NCBI RefSeq assembly: GCF_001424645.1
Contig: NZ_LMQR01000001.1
Location: 2,740,621-2,804,620, forward strand
From: Frigoribacterium sp. Leaf415
GTDB lineage: Bacteria; Actinomycetota; Actinomycetes; Actinomycetales; Microbacteriaceae
DNA: 64,000 nucleotides
Direction: 5' to 3'
In this document: piece by piece, positions 17,888 through 30,672 of the stretch
Layout of the letters: every line of letters starts with the position of its first letter
Numbering within the stretch: position 1 is the stretch's first letter
Position numbers and translations under genes: made by a program
Notes under the pieces: model-generated
What the model was told of the DNA's origin: nothing
What the model saw: only the letters and a program-made list of their open reading frames with translations
Database searches by the model: none

Positions 17888-17911
17888 GAGGGCCCCCAGA
17901 CCAGCACAAGA

Positions 17912-17961
17912 GAATTGCCCCCGTCAGCTGACACCGTCAGCGGACAGGGGCAAGGCAATTC
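17912..17961 (-). terminator. Terminator of tRNA-Ala
   Basis: On the minus strand, GAATTGCC...GCCCC pairs with GGGG...GGCAATTC around a Ser-like GTCAGCTGAC inner palindrome; followed by TCTT. It begins 6 bases after the tRNA 3' end. Confidence 0.7.
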
Positions 17962-17966
17962 GATCG

Positions 17967-18039
17967 TGGAGCCTGGGAGAATCGAACTCCCGACATCCTG
18001 CTTGCAAAGCAGGCGCTCTACCAACTGAGCTAAGGCCCC
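17967..18039 (-). tRNA. tRNA-Ala (anticodon TGC)
   Basis: 73-nt cloverleaf on the minus strand: GGGGCCT/AGGCTCC acceptor, D-arm AGCTCAGTTGGTAGAGC, anticodon stem CTGCTTTGCAAGCAG with TGC, T-arm GGGAGTTCGATTCTCCC, discriminator A. The CCA end is not encoded. Confidence 0.96.
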
Positions 18040-18121
18040 GACCCCCCGGTCACCGGGGGAACGAGCACGATCTCACCCTGTGCGCGTCGTGAGACGAGCT
18101 CGAGATGAGACCGGTACTGCG

Positions 18122-18195
18122 TGGGGCTAATAGGACTTGAACCTATGACCTCTTCGTTATCAGCGAAGCGCTCTAACCGCCTGAGCTATAGCCCC
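18122..18195 (-). tRNA. tRNA-Ile (anticodon GAT)
   Basis: 74-nt cloverleaf on the minus strand: GGGGCTA/TAGCCCC acceptor, D-arm AGCTCAGGCGGTTAGAGC, anticodon arm CTTCGCTGATAACGAAG with GAT, T-arm ATAGGTTCAAGTCCTAT, discriminator A. It precedes tRNA-Ala by 82 bases; the Ile-Ala pair downstream of gyrA is a common actinobacterial order. Confidence 0.96.
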
Positions 18196-18268
18196 CGGAC
18201 CGTCGTAAAGCCTACAGCACCACGACGGCGAACTCGAATCGGCGGATTCCACCGACGCGAGCGATGGA

Positions 18269-18668
18269 TCAGTTGTTGGTGAAACCGACGAGCAGGCCGC
18301 CGGTGATGCGCACGCTCAGGTTGTAGAGGACGGCGACGATGGCCCCGAGGACCGTGCCGACGACCACGTTGAGGATGGCCACGACGATCGAGAAGAGCAT
18401 GATCTGACCGACGTTGAAGGTGTCCTGGATCGAGAAGCTCGAGTCGCCGAGGATGTCACGCAGCAAGGCGTCGAGGTCGTCGAAGATGCCCGTCTGGTTG
18501 AGGATGGCCCAGATCAGGAAGGTGGCGACGACCGTGATGATGCCGATCGCGACGGAGATCAGGAAGGCCAGCTTCACGACCGACCAGAAGTCGATGTAGA
18601 CGAGCTTGAGGCGGACCTGCTTGGTGCCGGACGGTCGTTTCGCCTTCTTCTGCAGTCTCTCGGCGACA

Positions 18669-18676
<8 letters not shown>
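18269..18676 (-). CDS. DUF3566 membrane protein
   Basis: A 135-residue protein with a basic cytoplasmic head and two or more membrane helices (about 35-60 and 90-118), with the DUF3566 pattern [19 protein letters not shown] and a conserved end with [11 protein letters not shown]. Function is unknown; it is found downstream of gyrA in most actinobacteria, and here overlaps the gyrA end by 8 bp, so it is the last gene of the gyrB-gyrA unit. Confidence 0.92.
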
Positions 18677-21356
<2,680 letters not shown>

Positions 21357-21433
21357 GATTCTCCGTTTGTCGTGGTCTGCCCCGTGGTGCTCGTCGGGGC
21401 GCGGGCGTGCTCCGGATCAGCCGGAGGCGCGCA

Positions 21434-23494
<2,061 letters not shown>

Positions 23495-23573
23495 CTACCG
23501 CAGGCCCGTCCGCCGCGGGGCGAAATCCGCCCTCAGACGGATTTTCCCACCGCACTTGGACGATTCACCCTCG

Positions 23574-24128
23574 TCAACCATAAGTATCGCGAGGGCCCCG
23601 CCCTGGAACCGATCTGGGGCCGCGTTTCCAGGTCGGGGCGTTGGGTGCCAAGAAACGCACCGACTGGATGCCCGCGTCCGGGTACCTCTGCACGATGGTC
23701 GTCGTGACCTGCGTGCGCATCAGCCGGAGCTGCGTCGCCCAGGCCGTCGAGTCGCATTGAACGGTCAGGGTGCCGTCGTCGATCGACACCGGATCCGAGT
23801 GCGCGGCCAGCTCGGCGCCCACCATGTCGGGCCAGGCGGTCATCAGCTCGGACTGCGCCAACGGGCTGTTCCAGCCGAGTTCGTTGGTGACGGCCGACAG
23901 CACGTCGGCGATGCCTCGGGGCTCGCGTCCGGTGCCGAACGGCTGGCTCGGGGACCCCAGCTTGATCGACTTGCGCTTCCGGGCGTCGCGCGACCGCGAG
24001 TTGGGGTCGCCGAACACCCGGCGGAACCGCAGGTAGACCCGTTGGGCCTCGCTGTCGGGCTGCGCCTCGGGTTCAGGAGGCGCGGGTGGCGTGGACGCCG
24101 GAGGCTGCGGTGCGTCGTCGACGCTCAC
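23574..24128 (-). CDS. dciA: DUF721 / DciA-like replication protein
   Basis: A 184-residue protein with a Pro/Ala-rich head (about 1-30) followed by the DUF721 region (GRDPR-like head FGTGREPRGI, LSAVTNELGWNSPLAQSELM, WPDMVGAELAAHS, LTVQCDSTAWATQLRLM). DUF721 includes DciA, the ancestral loader of the replicative helicase DnaB; the position beside recF and gyrB in actinobacteria is standard. It overlaps recF by ATGA. The symbol is by family equivalence; helicase loading is not shown here. A GGAGGCGCG motif encodes part of its Pro-rich head. Confidence 0.85.
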   Translation of the reverse strand: MSVDDAPQPPASTPPAPPEPEAQPDSEAQRVYLRFRRVFGDPNSRSRDARKRKSIKLGSPSQPFGTGREPRGIADVLSAVTNELGWNSPLAQSELMTAWPDMVGAELAAHSDPVSIDDGTLTVQCDSTAWATQLRLMRTQVTTTIVQRYPDAGIQSVRFLAPNAPTWKRGPRSVPGRGPRDTYG

Positions 24129-24137
24129 CGCGCCTCC
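24076..24137. repeat. Inverted pair of the AGGAGGCGCG motif at the dciA/recF junction
   Basis: AGGAGGCGCGG at 24075 and its complement CCGCGCCTCCT ending 24138, about 45 bases apart, spanning the recF 3' end and the start of the dciA-like gene. Confidence 0.75.
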
Positions 24138-25405
24138 TCGGTGTCGGCCGCACGGGGCCGCTCGTCGCCACTCGCCTCGGGGACGACCGCGTCGTCACCC
24201 GGACCGTCGGCGACCGGGGTGCCGTCGATAGGGGCGTCGTCGACGGGGGCGTCGTCGACGATCGTCCCCTTGGCGATGCGGACCGTGTGGGCCTTGAGCC
24301 GTGAGGGGACGTCGCCCTCGACCGCAGCCGTGATCAGCACCTGCTCGTAGCCGGCGACCGCGTCGGCCAGGCGTTCGCGACGGGATCCGTCGAGCTCGGC
24401 GAAGACGTCGTCGAGCACGATGACGGGGTCACCCGTCGGCGAGTCGACCCGCACCACCGCGGCCGAGGCAAGTTTGAGCGCCAGGGCGAACGACCAGGAC
24501 TCGCCGTGGCTCGCGTATCCGCGCGCGGGCAGACCGTTGAGTGAGAGGAAGAGGTCGTCGCGGTGCGGGCCGACGAGCGTCAGGCCCCGTTCGAGCTCGG
24601 TCGGTCGGACGCGGGCCAGCGCCTGGCGGAAGACCTCGGGCACCTCGTCGGCGGGGATCGACTCGGTCGGTCCCTCGGCCGCGGTCGTCTCGTCGTCGGG
24701 TGTCGCGCCCCGGATGCTCAGCACCGTCGACAACCGCGCGGCGTGGTCGGCGCCGGCCACCGCGGCGTAGGCACGAGCCACCTCGGGGGCCAGGTCGGCG
24801 GCGAGCCGATCGCGCGCGACGACGAGTTCGCTGCCGAGGGACACGAGACGTTCGTCCCAGATGTCGAGCGTGCCGAGCTGACCGGCCTTGACCCCGGAGG
24901 CGCGGGCCGACTTCAGAAGCGTGTTGCGTTGCTTGAGCACCCGGTCGTAGTCGGTCTGCACGCCGGCGAACCGGGGCGACCGGGCCACCAGGAGCTCGTC
25001 GAGGAAGCGTCGACGACCGGAGGGCTCGCCCCGGACGAGCGCCAGGTCTTCGGGGGCGAAGAGGACGCTCGTGAAGTAGCGCGGCAACTCGCGGGGCTTG
25101 ATGGCCCCGCGGTTGACCTGCGCGCGGTTCGGCGACGACCGGTTGATCTGCACCTCGGCCAGCAGTTCACGGTCGTCGGCGAGCAACCGGGCCCGGACGA
25201 CGGCCGAGTCGCATCCTTGGCGGATGAGTGCCGCATCGGAGGACACCCGGTGGGATCCGAGACTCGACAGGTAGCCGAGGGATTCGACGAGGTTCGTCTT
25301 CCCCTGGCCGTTGCTGCCGACGAAGAGGTTCGGCCCGCGCGCGAGGCTGACTTCGGCAGACGTGTAGTTGCGGAAGTCCGTCAGGCTGAGATGCAGTACT
25401 CGCAC
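24125..25405 (-). CDS. recF: DNA replication and repair protein RecF
   Basis: 426 residues. SMC-like ATPase: Walker A GSNGQGKTNLVES near residue 32, signature and Walker B in VIVLDDVFAELDGSRR. It loads RecA at gaps in single-stranded DNA. The last about 50 residues extend beyond the usual family length and are acidic with a small repeat (DDAPVDDAPIDG), encoded by tandem 15-bp DNA repeats near 24234-24262. It lies 17 bases after gnd and overlaps the dciA-like gene. Confidence 0.96.
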   Translation of the reverse strand: MRVLHLSLTDFRNYTSAEVSLARGPNLFVGSNGQGKTNLVESLGYLSSLGSHRVSSDAALIRQGCDSAVVRARLLADDRELLAEVQINRSSPNRAQVNRGAIKPRELPRYFTSVLFAPEDLALVRGEPSGRRRFLDELLVARSPRFAGVQTDYDRVLKQRNTLLKSARASGVKAGQLGTLDIWDERLVSLGSELVVARDRLAADLAPEVARAYAAVAGADHAARLSTVLSIRGATPDDETTAAEGPTESIPADEVPEVFRQALARVRPTELERGLTLVGPHRDDLFLSLNGLPARGYASHGESWSFALALKLASAAVVRVDSPTGDPVIVLDDVFAELDGSRRERLADAVAGYEQVLITAAVEGDVPSRLKAHTVRIAKGTIVDDAPVDDAPIDGTPVADGPGDDAVVPEASGDERPRAADTEEAR

Positions 25406-25422
25406 GCGGGCCGGTGGAGGCG

Positions 25423-26310
25423 CTAGGCCTTCTTGACGGCGTGGCCGCCGAACTGGTTGCGCAGTGCGGCGACGGCCTTCATGGTCGGCGAACCCTCGCC
25501 CTGACGCGAGACGAAGCGCGCGAAGATCGAGGCGCTGATCGTCGGCATCGGGACGGCGTGGTTGATCGCCTCTTCGAGGGTCCAGCGGCCCTCGCCGCTG
25601 TCTTCGACGTAGCCCGAGATCTCGGCGAGCTTCGGGTCGGCCTCGAGGGCGAGGACCATGAGCTCGAGCAGCCAGGAGCGCACGACGGTGCCGCGCTGCC
25701 AGGCCTTGAATGTGCCGGTGACGTCCTTGATCAGGTCGCTGCGGGCTTCGAGCAGCTCGTAGCCCTCGCCGTAGGCCTGCATGATCGCGTACTCGATGCC
25801 GTTGTGGACCATCTTGGCGTAGTGACCCGCACCGGTGTCGCCGGCGTGGACGAAGCCCTCTTCGCGGGGACCCTCGGGACGCAGGGCGTCGAAGATCGGC
25901 TGCGCCAGGGCGACGTTCTCGGCGGAACCGCCGACCATGAGGCCGTAGCCGTTGTCCTTGCCCCAGACACCGCCCGAGACGCCGGCGTCGACGTACTTGA
26001 TGCCCTTGCCGCCGAGGAGCTTCTCGTTGGCGAAGTCGCTGGTGAACTTCGAGTTGCCACCGTCGATGACCAGGTCGCCCTCGGAGAGTTCTTTCGAGAG
26101 CTCTTCGATGACGCCGGCGGTGATGTCGCCCGCGGGCACCATGACCCAGACGATGCGGGGAGCGGGGAGCGTGGTGGCGAGCTCGGCGAGGCTGGCGACG
26201 TCGGAGACGGCGGGGTTCGCGTCGTAGCCGGTCACCTCGATGCCGTTGTCGCGCAGGCGGGCGCGCATGTTGTTGCCCATTTTGCCGAGACCGACGAGGC
26301 CGATGTGCAT
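25423..26310 (-). CDS. gnd: 6-phosphogluconate dehydrogenase, decarboxylating (short form)
   Basis: 295 residues, the short GntZ/YqeC-like class rather than the 470-residue form. Rossmann motif GLVGLGKMGNNM (residues 4-15), VIDGGNSKFTSD, and the substrate/catalytic region GAGHYAKMVHNGIEYAIMQ. It makes ribulose 5-phosphate and NAD(P)H in the oxidative pentose phosphate pathway. A gnd gene between dnaN and recF is a hallmark of actinobacterial origins. Confidence 0.95.
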   Translation of the reverse strand: MHIGLVGLGKMGNNMRARLRDNGIEVTGYDANPAVSDVASLAELATTLPAPRIVWVMVPAGDITAGVIEELSKELSEGDLVIDGGNSKFTSDFANEKLLGGKGIKYVDAGVSGGVWGKDNGYGLMVGGSAENVALAQPIFDALRPEGPREEGFVHAGDTGAGHYAKMVHNGIEYAIMQAYGEGYELLEARSDLIKDVTGTFKAWQRGTVVRSWLLELMVLALEADPKLAEISGYVEDSGEGRWTLEEAINHAVPMPTISASIFARFVSRQGEGSPTMKAVAALRNQFGGHAVKKA

Positions 26311-26370
26311 GAGGATCCTTTGTTCGTGGCGGTGGGGCCCGGAGGCGGCACCGTTGCGTGCAGAGCGCTC

Positions 26371-27519
26371 TTAGCGCAGGAGGAGGTTGGGCTGCAGCAG
26401 GTACTTGTAGCTGTCAGCACCGGCCTGGTCCCTCGAGGACTGACTGGTGATCAGCACGGGACCGGGCTTGTTCGGGTTCTCCGTCTTGGTGAAGGAGATG
26501 CGGACGAACTCGGAATGAACCGCTCCGAGACCGTCGAGGAGGAACTGCGGTTTCAACGAGACCACCGTGTCCTCTCCCGTCAACAACGCATCGATCGACT
26601 CTGACGCCTGCGCTTGTTCGCTTCCGATGGCCTCGAGGGTGAGGCCGTCGATCGTGAACGTGAACCTGAGTGCCGCCTCGCGCTCGAGCACGAGCGAGAC
26701 GCGGCGGACCGACTCGACGAGCTCGGCCGTGTTGATCACGGCGTAGTTCTCGACGGTGTCGGGGAAGAGCCGCTTCACCGGGGGGAAGTTCCCCTTGATG
26801 AGCAACGAGGTGACGGTCTTGTTGTCCGCCTGGAACGCGATGAGCTCGCGCTCGTCGGATCCGGTGATCGAGACCGAGACGGTGCCGGCGTTGCCGAAGG
26901 TCTTGCCGACCTCTTGCAGGGTGCGTGCCGGGACGAGAGCGGTCGTCGTGGTCGTGCTGGCCACGGTGCCGGGGTCGAACTCGATGCCGCGGACGGCGAC
27001 TCGGTAGCGGTCCGTGGCGACCAGCGACAGGGCGTTCTCGCTGACCTCGAGCTGGACGCCGGTGATGACCGGGGTGACGTCGTCGCGGGACGCGGCGACC
27101 GCGACCTGGGAGACCGCGAGGGCGAAGGAGTCGCCGGGGACGACGCCCGAGCGGTCACCGACGGTCGGCAGGGTCGGGTACTCCTCGACCGGCATGCTCA
27201 GCAGGGAGAAGTTCGCGGATCCGCAGCTGACGGCGATGCGGTTCTCTTCTGTGGAGAAGGTGACCGGTGCGTTCGGCAGACGGCTGGCGATGTCGGCGAG
27301 GAGTCGGCCCGAGACCAGGATCGTCCCCGGTTCGTCGATCTCGGCGGGGATGCTCGTCTGGGCCGAGACCTCGTAGTCGAAGGAGGACAGGGTCAGCCCG
27401 TCGGCGTCGGCCTCGATCAGCACACCGCTGAGGATCGGCAAGGTGGTGCGCTGGGGCAGCAGCTTGACGGCGAAGGAGACCGCATCGCTGAAGACGTCAC
27501 GGTTGACCTGGAACTTCAC
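26371..27519 (-). CDS. dnaN: DNA polymerase III sliding clamp (beta subunit)
   Basis: 382 residues, start MKFQVNRDVFSDAVSFAVK. Three clamp domains of about 120 residues are visible; the hydrophobic cleft end is DSYKYLLQPNLLLR, with the family's conserved tail. It tethers polymerases to DNA. It is the first gene left of oriC, reading away from the origin. Confidence 0.97.
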   Translation of the reverse strand: MKFQVNRDVFSDAVSFAVKLLPQRTTLPILSGVLIEADADGLTLSSFDYEVSAQTSIPAEIDEPGTILVSGRLLADIASRLPNAPVTFSTEENRIAVSCGSANFSLLSMPVEEYPTLPTVGDRSGVVPGDSFALAVSQVAVAASRDDVTPVITGVQLEVSENALSLVATDRYRVAVRGIEFDPGTVASTTTTTALVPARTLQEVGKTFGNAGTVSVSITGSDERELIAFQADNKTVTSLLIKGNFPPVKRLFPDTVENYAVINTAELVESVRRVSLVLEREAALRFTFTIDGLTLEAIGSEQAQASESIDALLTGEDTVVSLKPQFLLDGLGAVHSEFVRISFTKTENPNKPGPVLITSQSSRDQAGADSYKYLLQPNLLLR

Positions 27520-27619
27520 GCGGGGACCCCTATCGACTTCGCTCTCGTGGATGGCCGGTTAATAGTGGCACAGCATCGGGGTCCGCCCTTCCGGTGGGCG
27601 AAAGCCGAGGGCCTGGGCC

Positions 27620-27900
27620 CGGATCGATCCACAAGGTTGTCTCTCCATCAATTTCTTGTAACCAGGATTAACAGTCTTAACCGTTGTGCACAGTGTGGAT
27701 AACCTGTTTAAAACCCCGTGGCTCAACTGAACTACACGCGTGTGACTTGTGGACGGGGTGTGGAACGGAATGACAAGAATCCTGGTGGTCGGTCGTCGGC
27801 GTCGAGTGGGATCCCACAGGTCCCCCGGATCCGTGAACAACGTCGTCGAGGTTATCCACGAGTTTCCACAAGTTATCCACACTGTGTGGAACGTGCCTCC
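27620..27900. other. oriC: Chromosomal replication origin region (oriC)
   Basis: The roughly 500-bp gap between dnaN and dnaA carries a cluster of DnaA boxes: TTGTGCACA 27684-27692, TGTGGATAA 27694-27702 (minus TTATCCACA), TTATCCACG 27852-27860, TTATCCACA 27873-27881, plus weaker ones at 27625, 27748 (minus), 27862 and 27886 (minus). An AT-rich run (27643-27716, with TTAACAGTCTTAACC and TGTTTAAAA) next to the first boxes is a likely unwinding element. Location between dnaN and dnaA is the standard actinobacterial origin. Borders are approximate. Confidence 0.88.
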
Positions 27901-27944
27901 TCAGGCCCCGTCGAGACGTGTCCGGTGCCCCCTGGAACGACGAA

Positions 27945-27971
27945 CGGGCGCCGACACGTGGTCGGCGCCCG
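27945..27971 (-). terminator. dnaA terminator
   Basis: Perfect 11-bp stem CGGGCGCCGAC / GTCGGCGCCCG with ACGTG loop, 45 bases beyond the dnaA stop and between dnaA and the origin. Confidence 0.85.
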
Positions 27972-28016
27972 GACGGGACGGTCGTGGCGGACGAGCCGGC
28001 CTGGCCCGTCGACCCG

Positions 28017-29432
28017 TCACTTGTAGCGGGTGTCCTGCTTGATGCGGCTGGTCAGCTCGGTCACCTGGTTGTAGATCGACCGGCGTTCCTTCATCAGCTC
28101 GCTGATCTTCTTGTTGGCGTACATGACCGTCGTGTGGTCGCGGTTGCCGAACAGCTGGCCGATCTTGGGCAGCGACAGGCTCGTGAGTTCGCGGCACAGG
28201 TACATGGCGATCTGTCGGGCGGTGGCGATCGCCTGCGAGCGGGACGACCCGTACAGGTCGTCGACCGTGAGCTTGAAGTAGTCCGCCGTGTGGTTGATGA
28301 TGTCGACCGGCGCGATGATGTTGTCCTCGTCGAGCGTGATGAGGTCCTTCAGGACGGTCTGCACGAGGGCGAGGTCGACGGCGGTCCGGTTGAGGCTGGC
28401 GAAGGCCGTGACCCTGATGAGTGTGCCCTCGAGTTCGCGGATGTTGCTCGACACCTTGGTCGCGATGAACTCGAGGACCTCGTCGCGGATCTGCAGCTTC
28501 TCGCTCTGGGCCTTCTTGCGCAGGATGGCGATGCGGGTCTCGAGGTCGGGAGCCTGCACGTCGGTGATCAGGCCCCACTCGAAGCGTGACCGCATGCGGT
28601 CCTCGAAGCCGGTGAGGTGCTTGGGCGGCAGGTCGCTGGTGATCACCAGCTGCTTGTCGTGGTCGTGCAGGGTGTTGAAGGTGTGGAAGAACGCCTCTTG
28701 GGTGCTGTCCTTGCCCTGCAGGAACTGGATGTCGTCGATCAGCAGGATGTCGATCTCGCGGTACCTCTGCTGGAAGAGGCTCGACCGGTTGTTGGCGATC
28801 GAGTTGATGAAGTCGTTCGTGAACTCTTCGCTGCTGACGTACCGGACTCGGATCCCCGGGTACATCGTCTCGGCGTAGTGGCCGATGGCGTGCAGCAGGT
28901 GGGTCTTGCCCAGCCCCGACTCGCCGTAGACGAAGAGCGGGTTGTAGGCCTTGGCCGGAGCCTCGGCGACGGCGACGGCCGCGGCGTGGGCGAACCGGTT
29001 CGACGCGCCGATGACGAAGTTGTCGAAGCTGTACTTCGGGTTCAGTCGGGAGTCGTTGCGCTTGCCGCTCGCGCTCGTCTCGACCGGCGCCGGCACGAAC
29101 GGCGCCTCGATGTAGTGGACCGGCTCCGACTGCTCGACCTGCTGGGTGAGCGTGTCGGGGGTGATGTCGGGGTTCACGGTGATGGCGAAGCTCGAGACCG
29201 TGGTGTCGCCCAGCCCCGCGATGGACTCGAGCAGCGGCTCGCGGATCCGTTGTTCGAGCATGCCCCGGGTCAGGTCGTTGGGCACTTCGAGGTAGAGGGT
29301 GCCGCCCAGCACGCCCTTCGGTTCGACGAGGCTGATGAAGCCGTGCAGCTGCGGCGTGATGCGGTCGTCGGTCGTCAGCGTCGCGAGGACGGAACGCCAC
29401 AGGTCCTGGACCGGGTCGACGGTGTGCGCCAC
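28017..29432 (-). CDS. dnaA: Chromosomal replication initiator DnaA
   Basis: 471 residues. GTG 29432 (VAHTVDPVQDLWRSVL) is chosen because it gives the family N-terminus with GAAAGAGA upstream; the longer frame from 29555 adds 41 unlikely residues. Domain I (1-80), linker, then the AAA+ domain with Walker A GESGLGKTHLL and Walker B LLIDDIQFL, and the C-terminal DnaA-box-binding helix-turn-helix with GNRDHTTVMYANKKI. It melts oriC and loads DnaB. DnaA boxes upstream suggest autoregulation. Confidence 0.98.
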   Translation of the reverse strand: MAHTVDPVQDLWRSVLATLTTDDRITPQLHGFISLVEPKGVLGGTLYLEVPNDLTRGMLEQRIREPLLESIAGLGDTTVSSFAITVNPDITPDTLTQQVEQSEPVHYIEAPFVPAPVETSASGKRNDSRLNPKYSFDNFVIGASNRFAHAAAVAVAEAPAKAYNPLFVYGESGLGKTHLLHAIGHYAETMYPGIRVRYVSSEEFTNDFINSIANNRSSLFQQRYREIDILLIDDIQFLQGKDSTQEAFFHTFNTLHDHDKQLVITSDLPPKHLTGFEDRMRSRFEWGLITDVQAPDLETRIAILRKKAQSEKLQIRDEVLEFIATKVSSNIRELEGTLIRVTAFASLNRTAVDLALVQTVLKDLITLDEDNIIAPVDIINHTADYFKLTVDDLYGSSRSQAIATARQIAMYLCRELTSLSLPKIGQLFGNRDHTTVMYANKKISELMKERRSIYNQVTELTSRIKQDTRYK

Positions 29433-29535
29433 TGGGAGTCTCTTTCTCGCGGTTCGGCAGCGGACGGATCCGGCCGCCTCCGCGTGCGGGTCGCGTAGAC
29501 CCGCCGGTGTTCGAAGGGTACGAGTGCGGGACGAG

Positions 29536-29687
29536 TTATGCACAGCTTTCTCCACCGATCGGTTGGCGCCGTTCGGGCCGGGATCGCTGCGTGTTCCCCG
29601 TCGTCACGCGGAAGTACCGCGAGAAGTACCCACCTTAGTTCGACCGGGTGTGGAGTCCGCAACCAGAGTTTTCAACACTGTGGACAA
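29536..29687. promoter_or_regulatory. DnaA boxes in the dnaA-rpmH intergenic region
   Basis: TTATGCACA at 29536-29544 and TGTGGACAA at 29679-29687 (minus strand TTGTCCACA, the preferred actinobacterial box) lie in the 389-bp divergent region; probable autoregulatory sites for dnaA. No gene is seen in this region. Confidence 0.65.
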
Positions 29688-29707
29688 GCGCCTCCAGAAG
29701 ACGCCGT

Positions 29708-29736
29708 TTGACCACGGCTCCGATCACGCGTACTTT
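29708..29736 (+). promoter_or_regulatory. rpmH promoter
   Basis: TTGACC (29708-29713), a 17-base spacer, then TACTTT (29731-29736), about 86 bases before rpmH, reading away from dnaA. A GGAGG ribosome-binding site precedes the rpmH ATG. Confidence 0.65.
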
Positions 29737-29821
29737 TAATCAGTTGATTTCAGCCGCGTTGGCTGTACAAGACTTCTCGGATCGTGGCAACAGGCCTGGT
29801 CCGCTTTCCTGGAGGACCACC

Positions 29822-29959
29822 ATGAGCAAGAGAACGTTCCAGCCGAACAACCGTCGTCGCGCCAAGAAGCACGGTTTCCGTGCCCGCATGCGCACCCGCG
29901 CCGGTCGCGCCATCCTCGCCGCCCGTCGTGGCAAGGGCCGCACCGAGCTCTCGGCGTAG
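29822..29959 (+). CDS. rpmH: 50S ribosomal protein L34
   Basis: 45 residues, start [20 protein letters not shown], end [18 protein letters not shown]: canonical L34. First gene of the rpmH-rnpA-yidD-yidC-jag-rsmG run. The ATG follows a GGAGG ribosome-binding site. Confidence 0.98.
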   Translation: MSKRTFQPNNRRRAKKHGFRARMRTRAGRAILAARRGKGRTELSA

Positions 29960-29967
29960 CCACCTCC

Positions 29968-30303
29968 GTGTTGGCCCGGGCCAACCGGATCGTCCGCGCA
30001 GACGACTACCGAACCACCGTGCGCCGTGGCCGCAAGTCGGGCACGGCGCATTCGGTCGTCTACGTCCGTCGTCGTGACGACGACCTGGTCCGGTTCGGCT
30101 TCATCGTGGCCAAGACCGTGGGCAACGCGGTCGTCCGCAACACGGTCCGTCGCCGGCTCAAGGGTGTCTGTCACGAGATGCTGCCGACACTCCCCCGGGG
30201 GCTCGACGTCGTGATCAGAGCCTTGCCAGGCAGCCCCGACGTTGCGTGGTCTACCCTGCTGTCGGACATCTCCGAGGTCGTCGACAGGGGCGTGAAAGCG
30301 TGA
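29968..30303 (+). CDS. rnpA: Ribonuclease P protein component
   Basis: 111 residues from GTG 29968, 8 bases after rpmH. The signature RFGFIVAKTVGNAVVRNTVRRRLK (split here as RFGFIVAKTVGNAV and VRNTVRRRLK, near 43-66) contains the RNR motif that contacts the RNase P RNA. It is needed for 5' tRNA maturation. The stop overlaps yidD by 4 bp (GTGA). Confidence 0.96.
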   Translation: MLARANRIVRADDYRTTVRRGRKSGTAHSVVYVRRRDDDLVRFGFIVAKTVGNAVVRNTVRRRLKGVCHEMLPTLPRGLDVVIRALPGSPDVAWSTLLSDISEVVDRGVKA

Positions 30304-30662
30304 AAAGAGCGGTGCAGTTCGTCGCGTTGCTTCCCCGCAACGCATGCGTCCTCGTGCTCCGCGTCTACCGTGCCGTCGTCTCCCCGCTCTACGGCGACGT
30401 CTGCCGCTACTACCCGTCGTGTTCCAGATACGCCCTCGAGGCCATCCAGCTGCACGGCGTGGTGCGGGGCGTGGCCATGGGCAGCTGGCGCATCGCCCGG
30501 TGTCACCCCTGGGCAGCCGGAGGCGTCGACGACGTCCCCGAGCCCCGTACACAGAAGTACCGCGTCACGAAGTCCGGCTTCGTGACACCGCGATCCGGCA
30601 CCACGACCCCCGACCTCGTCGGGGCGGGCCGCATCGTCGCACAGAGCCACGGAAAGGGCTGA
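30300..30662 (+). CDS. yidD: YidD membrane protein insertion efficiency factor
   Basis: 120 residues from GTG 30300. Family core YRAVVSPLYGDVCRYYPSCSRYAL, then AIQLHGVVRGVAMGSWRIARCHPW, is intact with the three Cys; an additional roughly 40-residue tail (TQKYRVTKSGFVTP...) is disordered. It helps membrane protein insertion together with YidC, the next gene. Confidence 0.94.
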   Translation: MKRAVQFVALLPRNACVLVLRVYRAVVSPLYGDVCRYYPSCSRYALEAIQLHGVVRGVAMGSWRIARCHPWAAGGVDDVPEPRTQKYRVTKSGFVTPRSGTTTPDLVGAGRIVAQSHGKG

Positions 30663-30672
30663 CCCGAACACC

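Noticed and set aside
27620..27900. oriC placed in the dnaA-rpmH gap instead
   Set aside because: That gap has only two good DnaA boxes and no clear AT-rich unwinding run, whereas the dnaN-dnaA gap has several boxes and AT-rich DNA.
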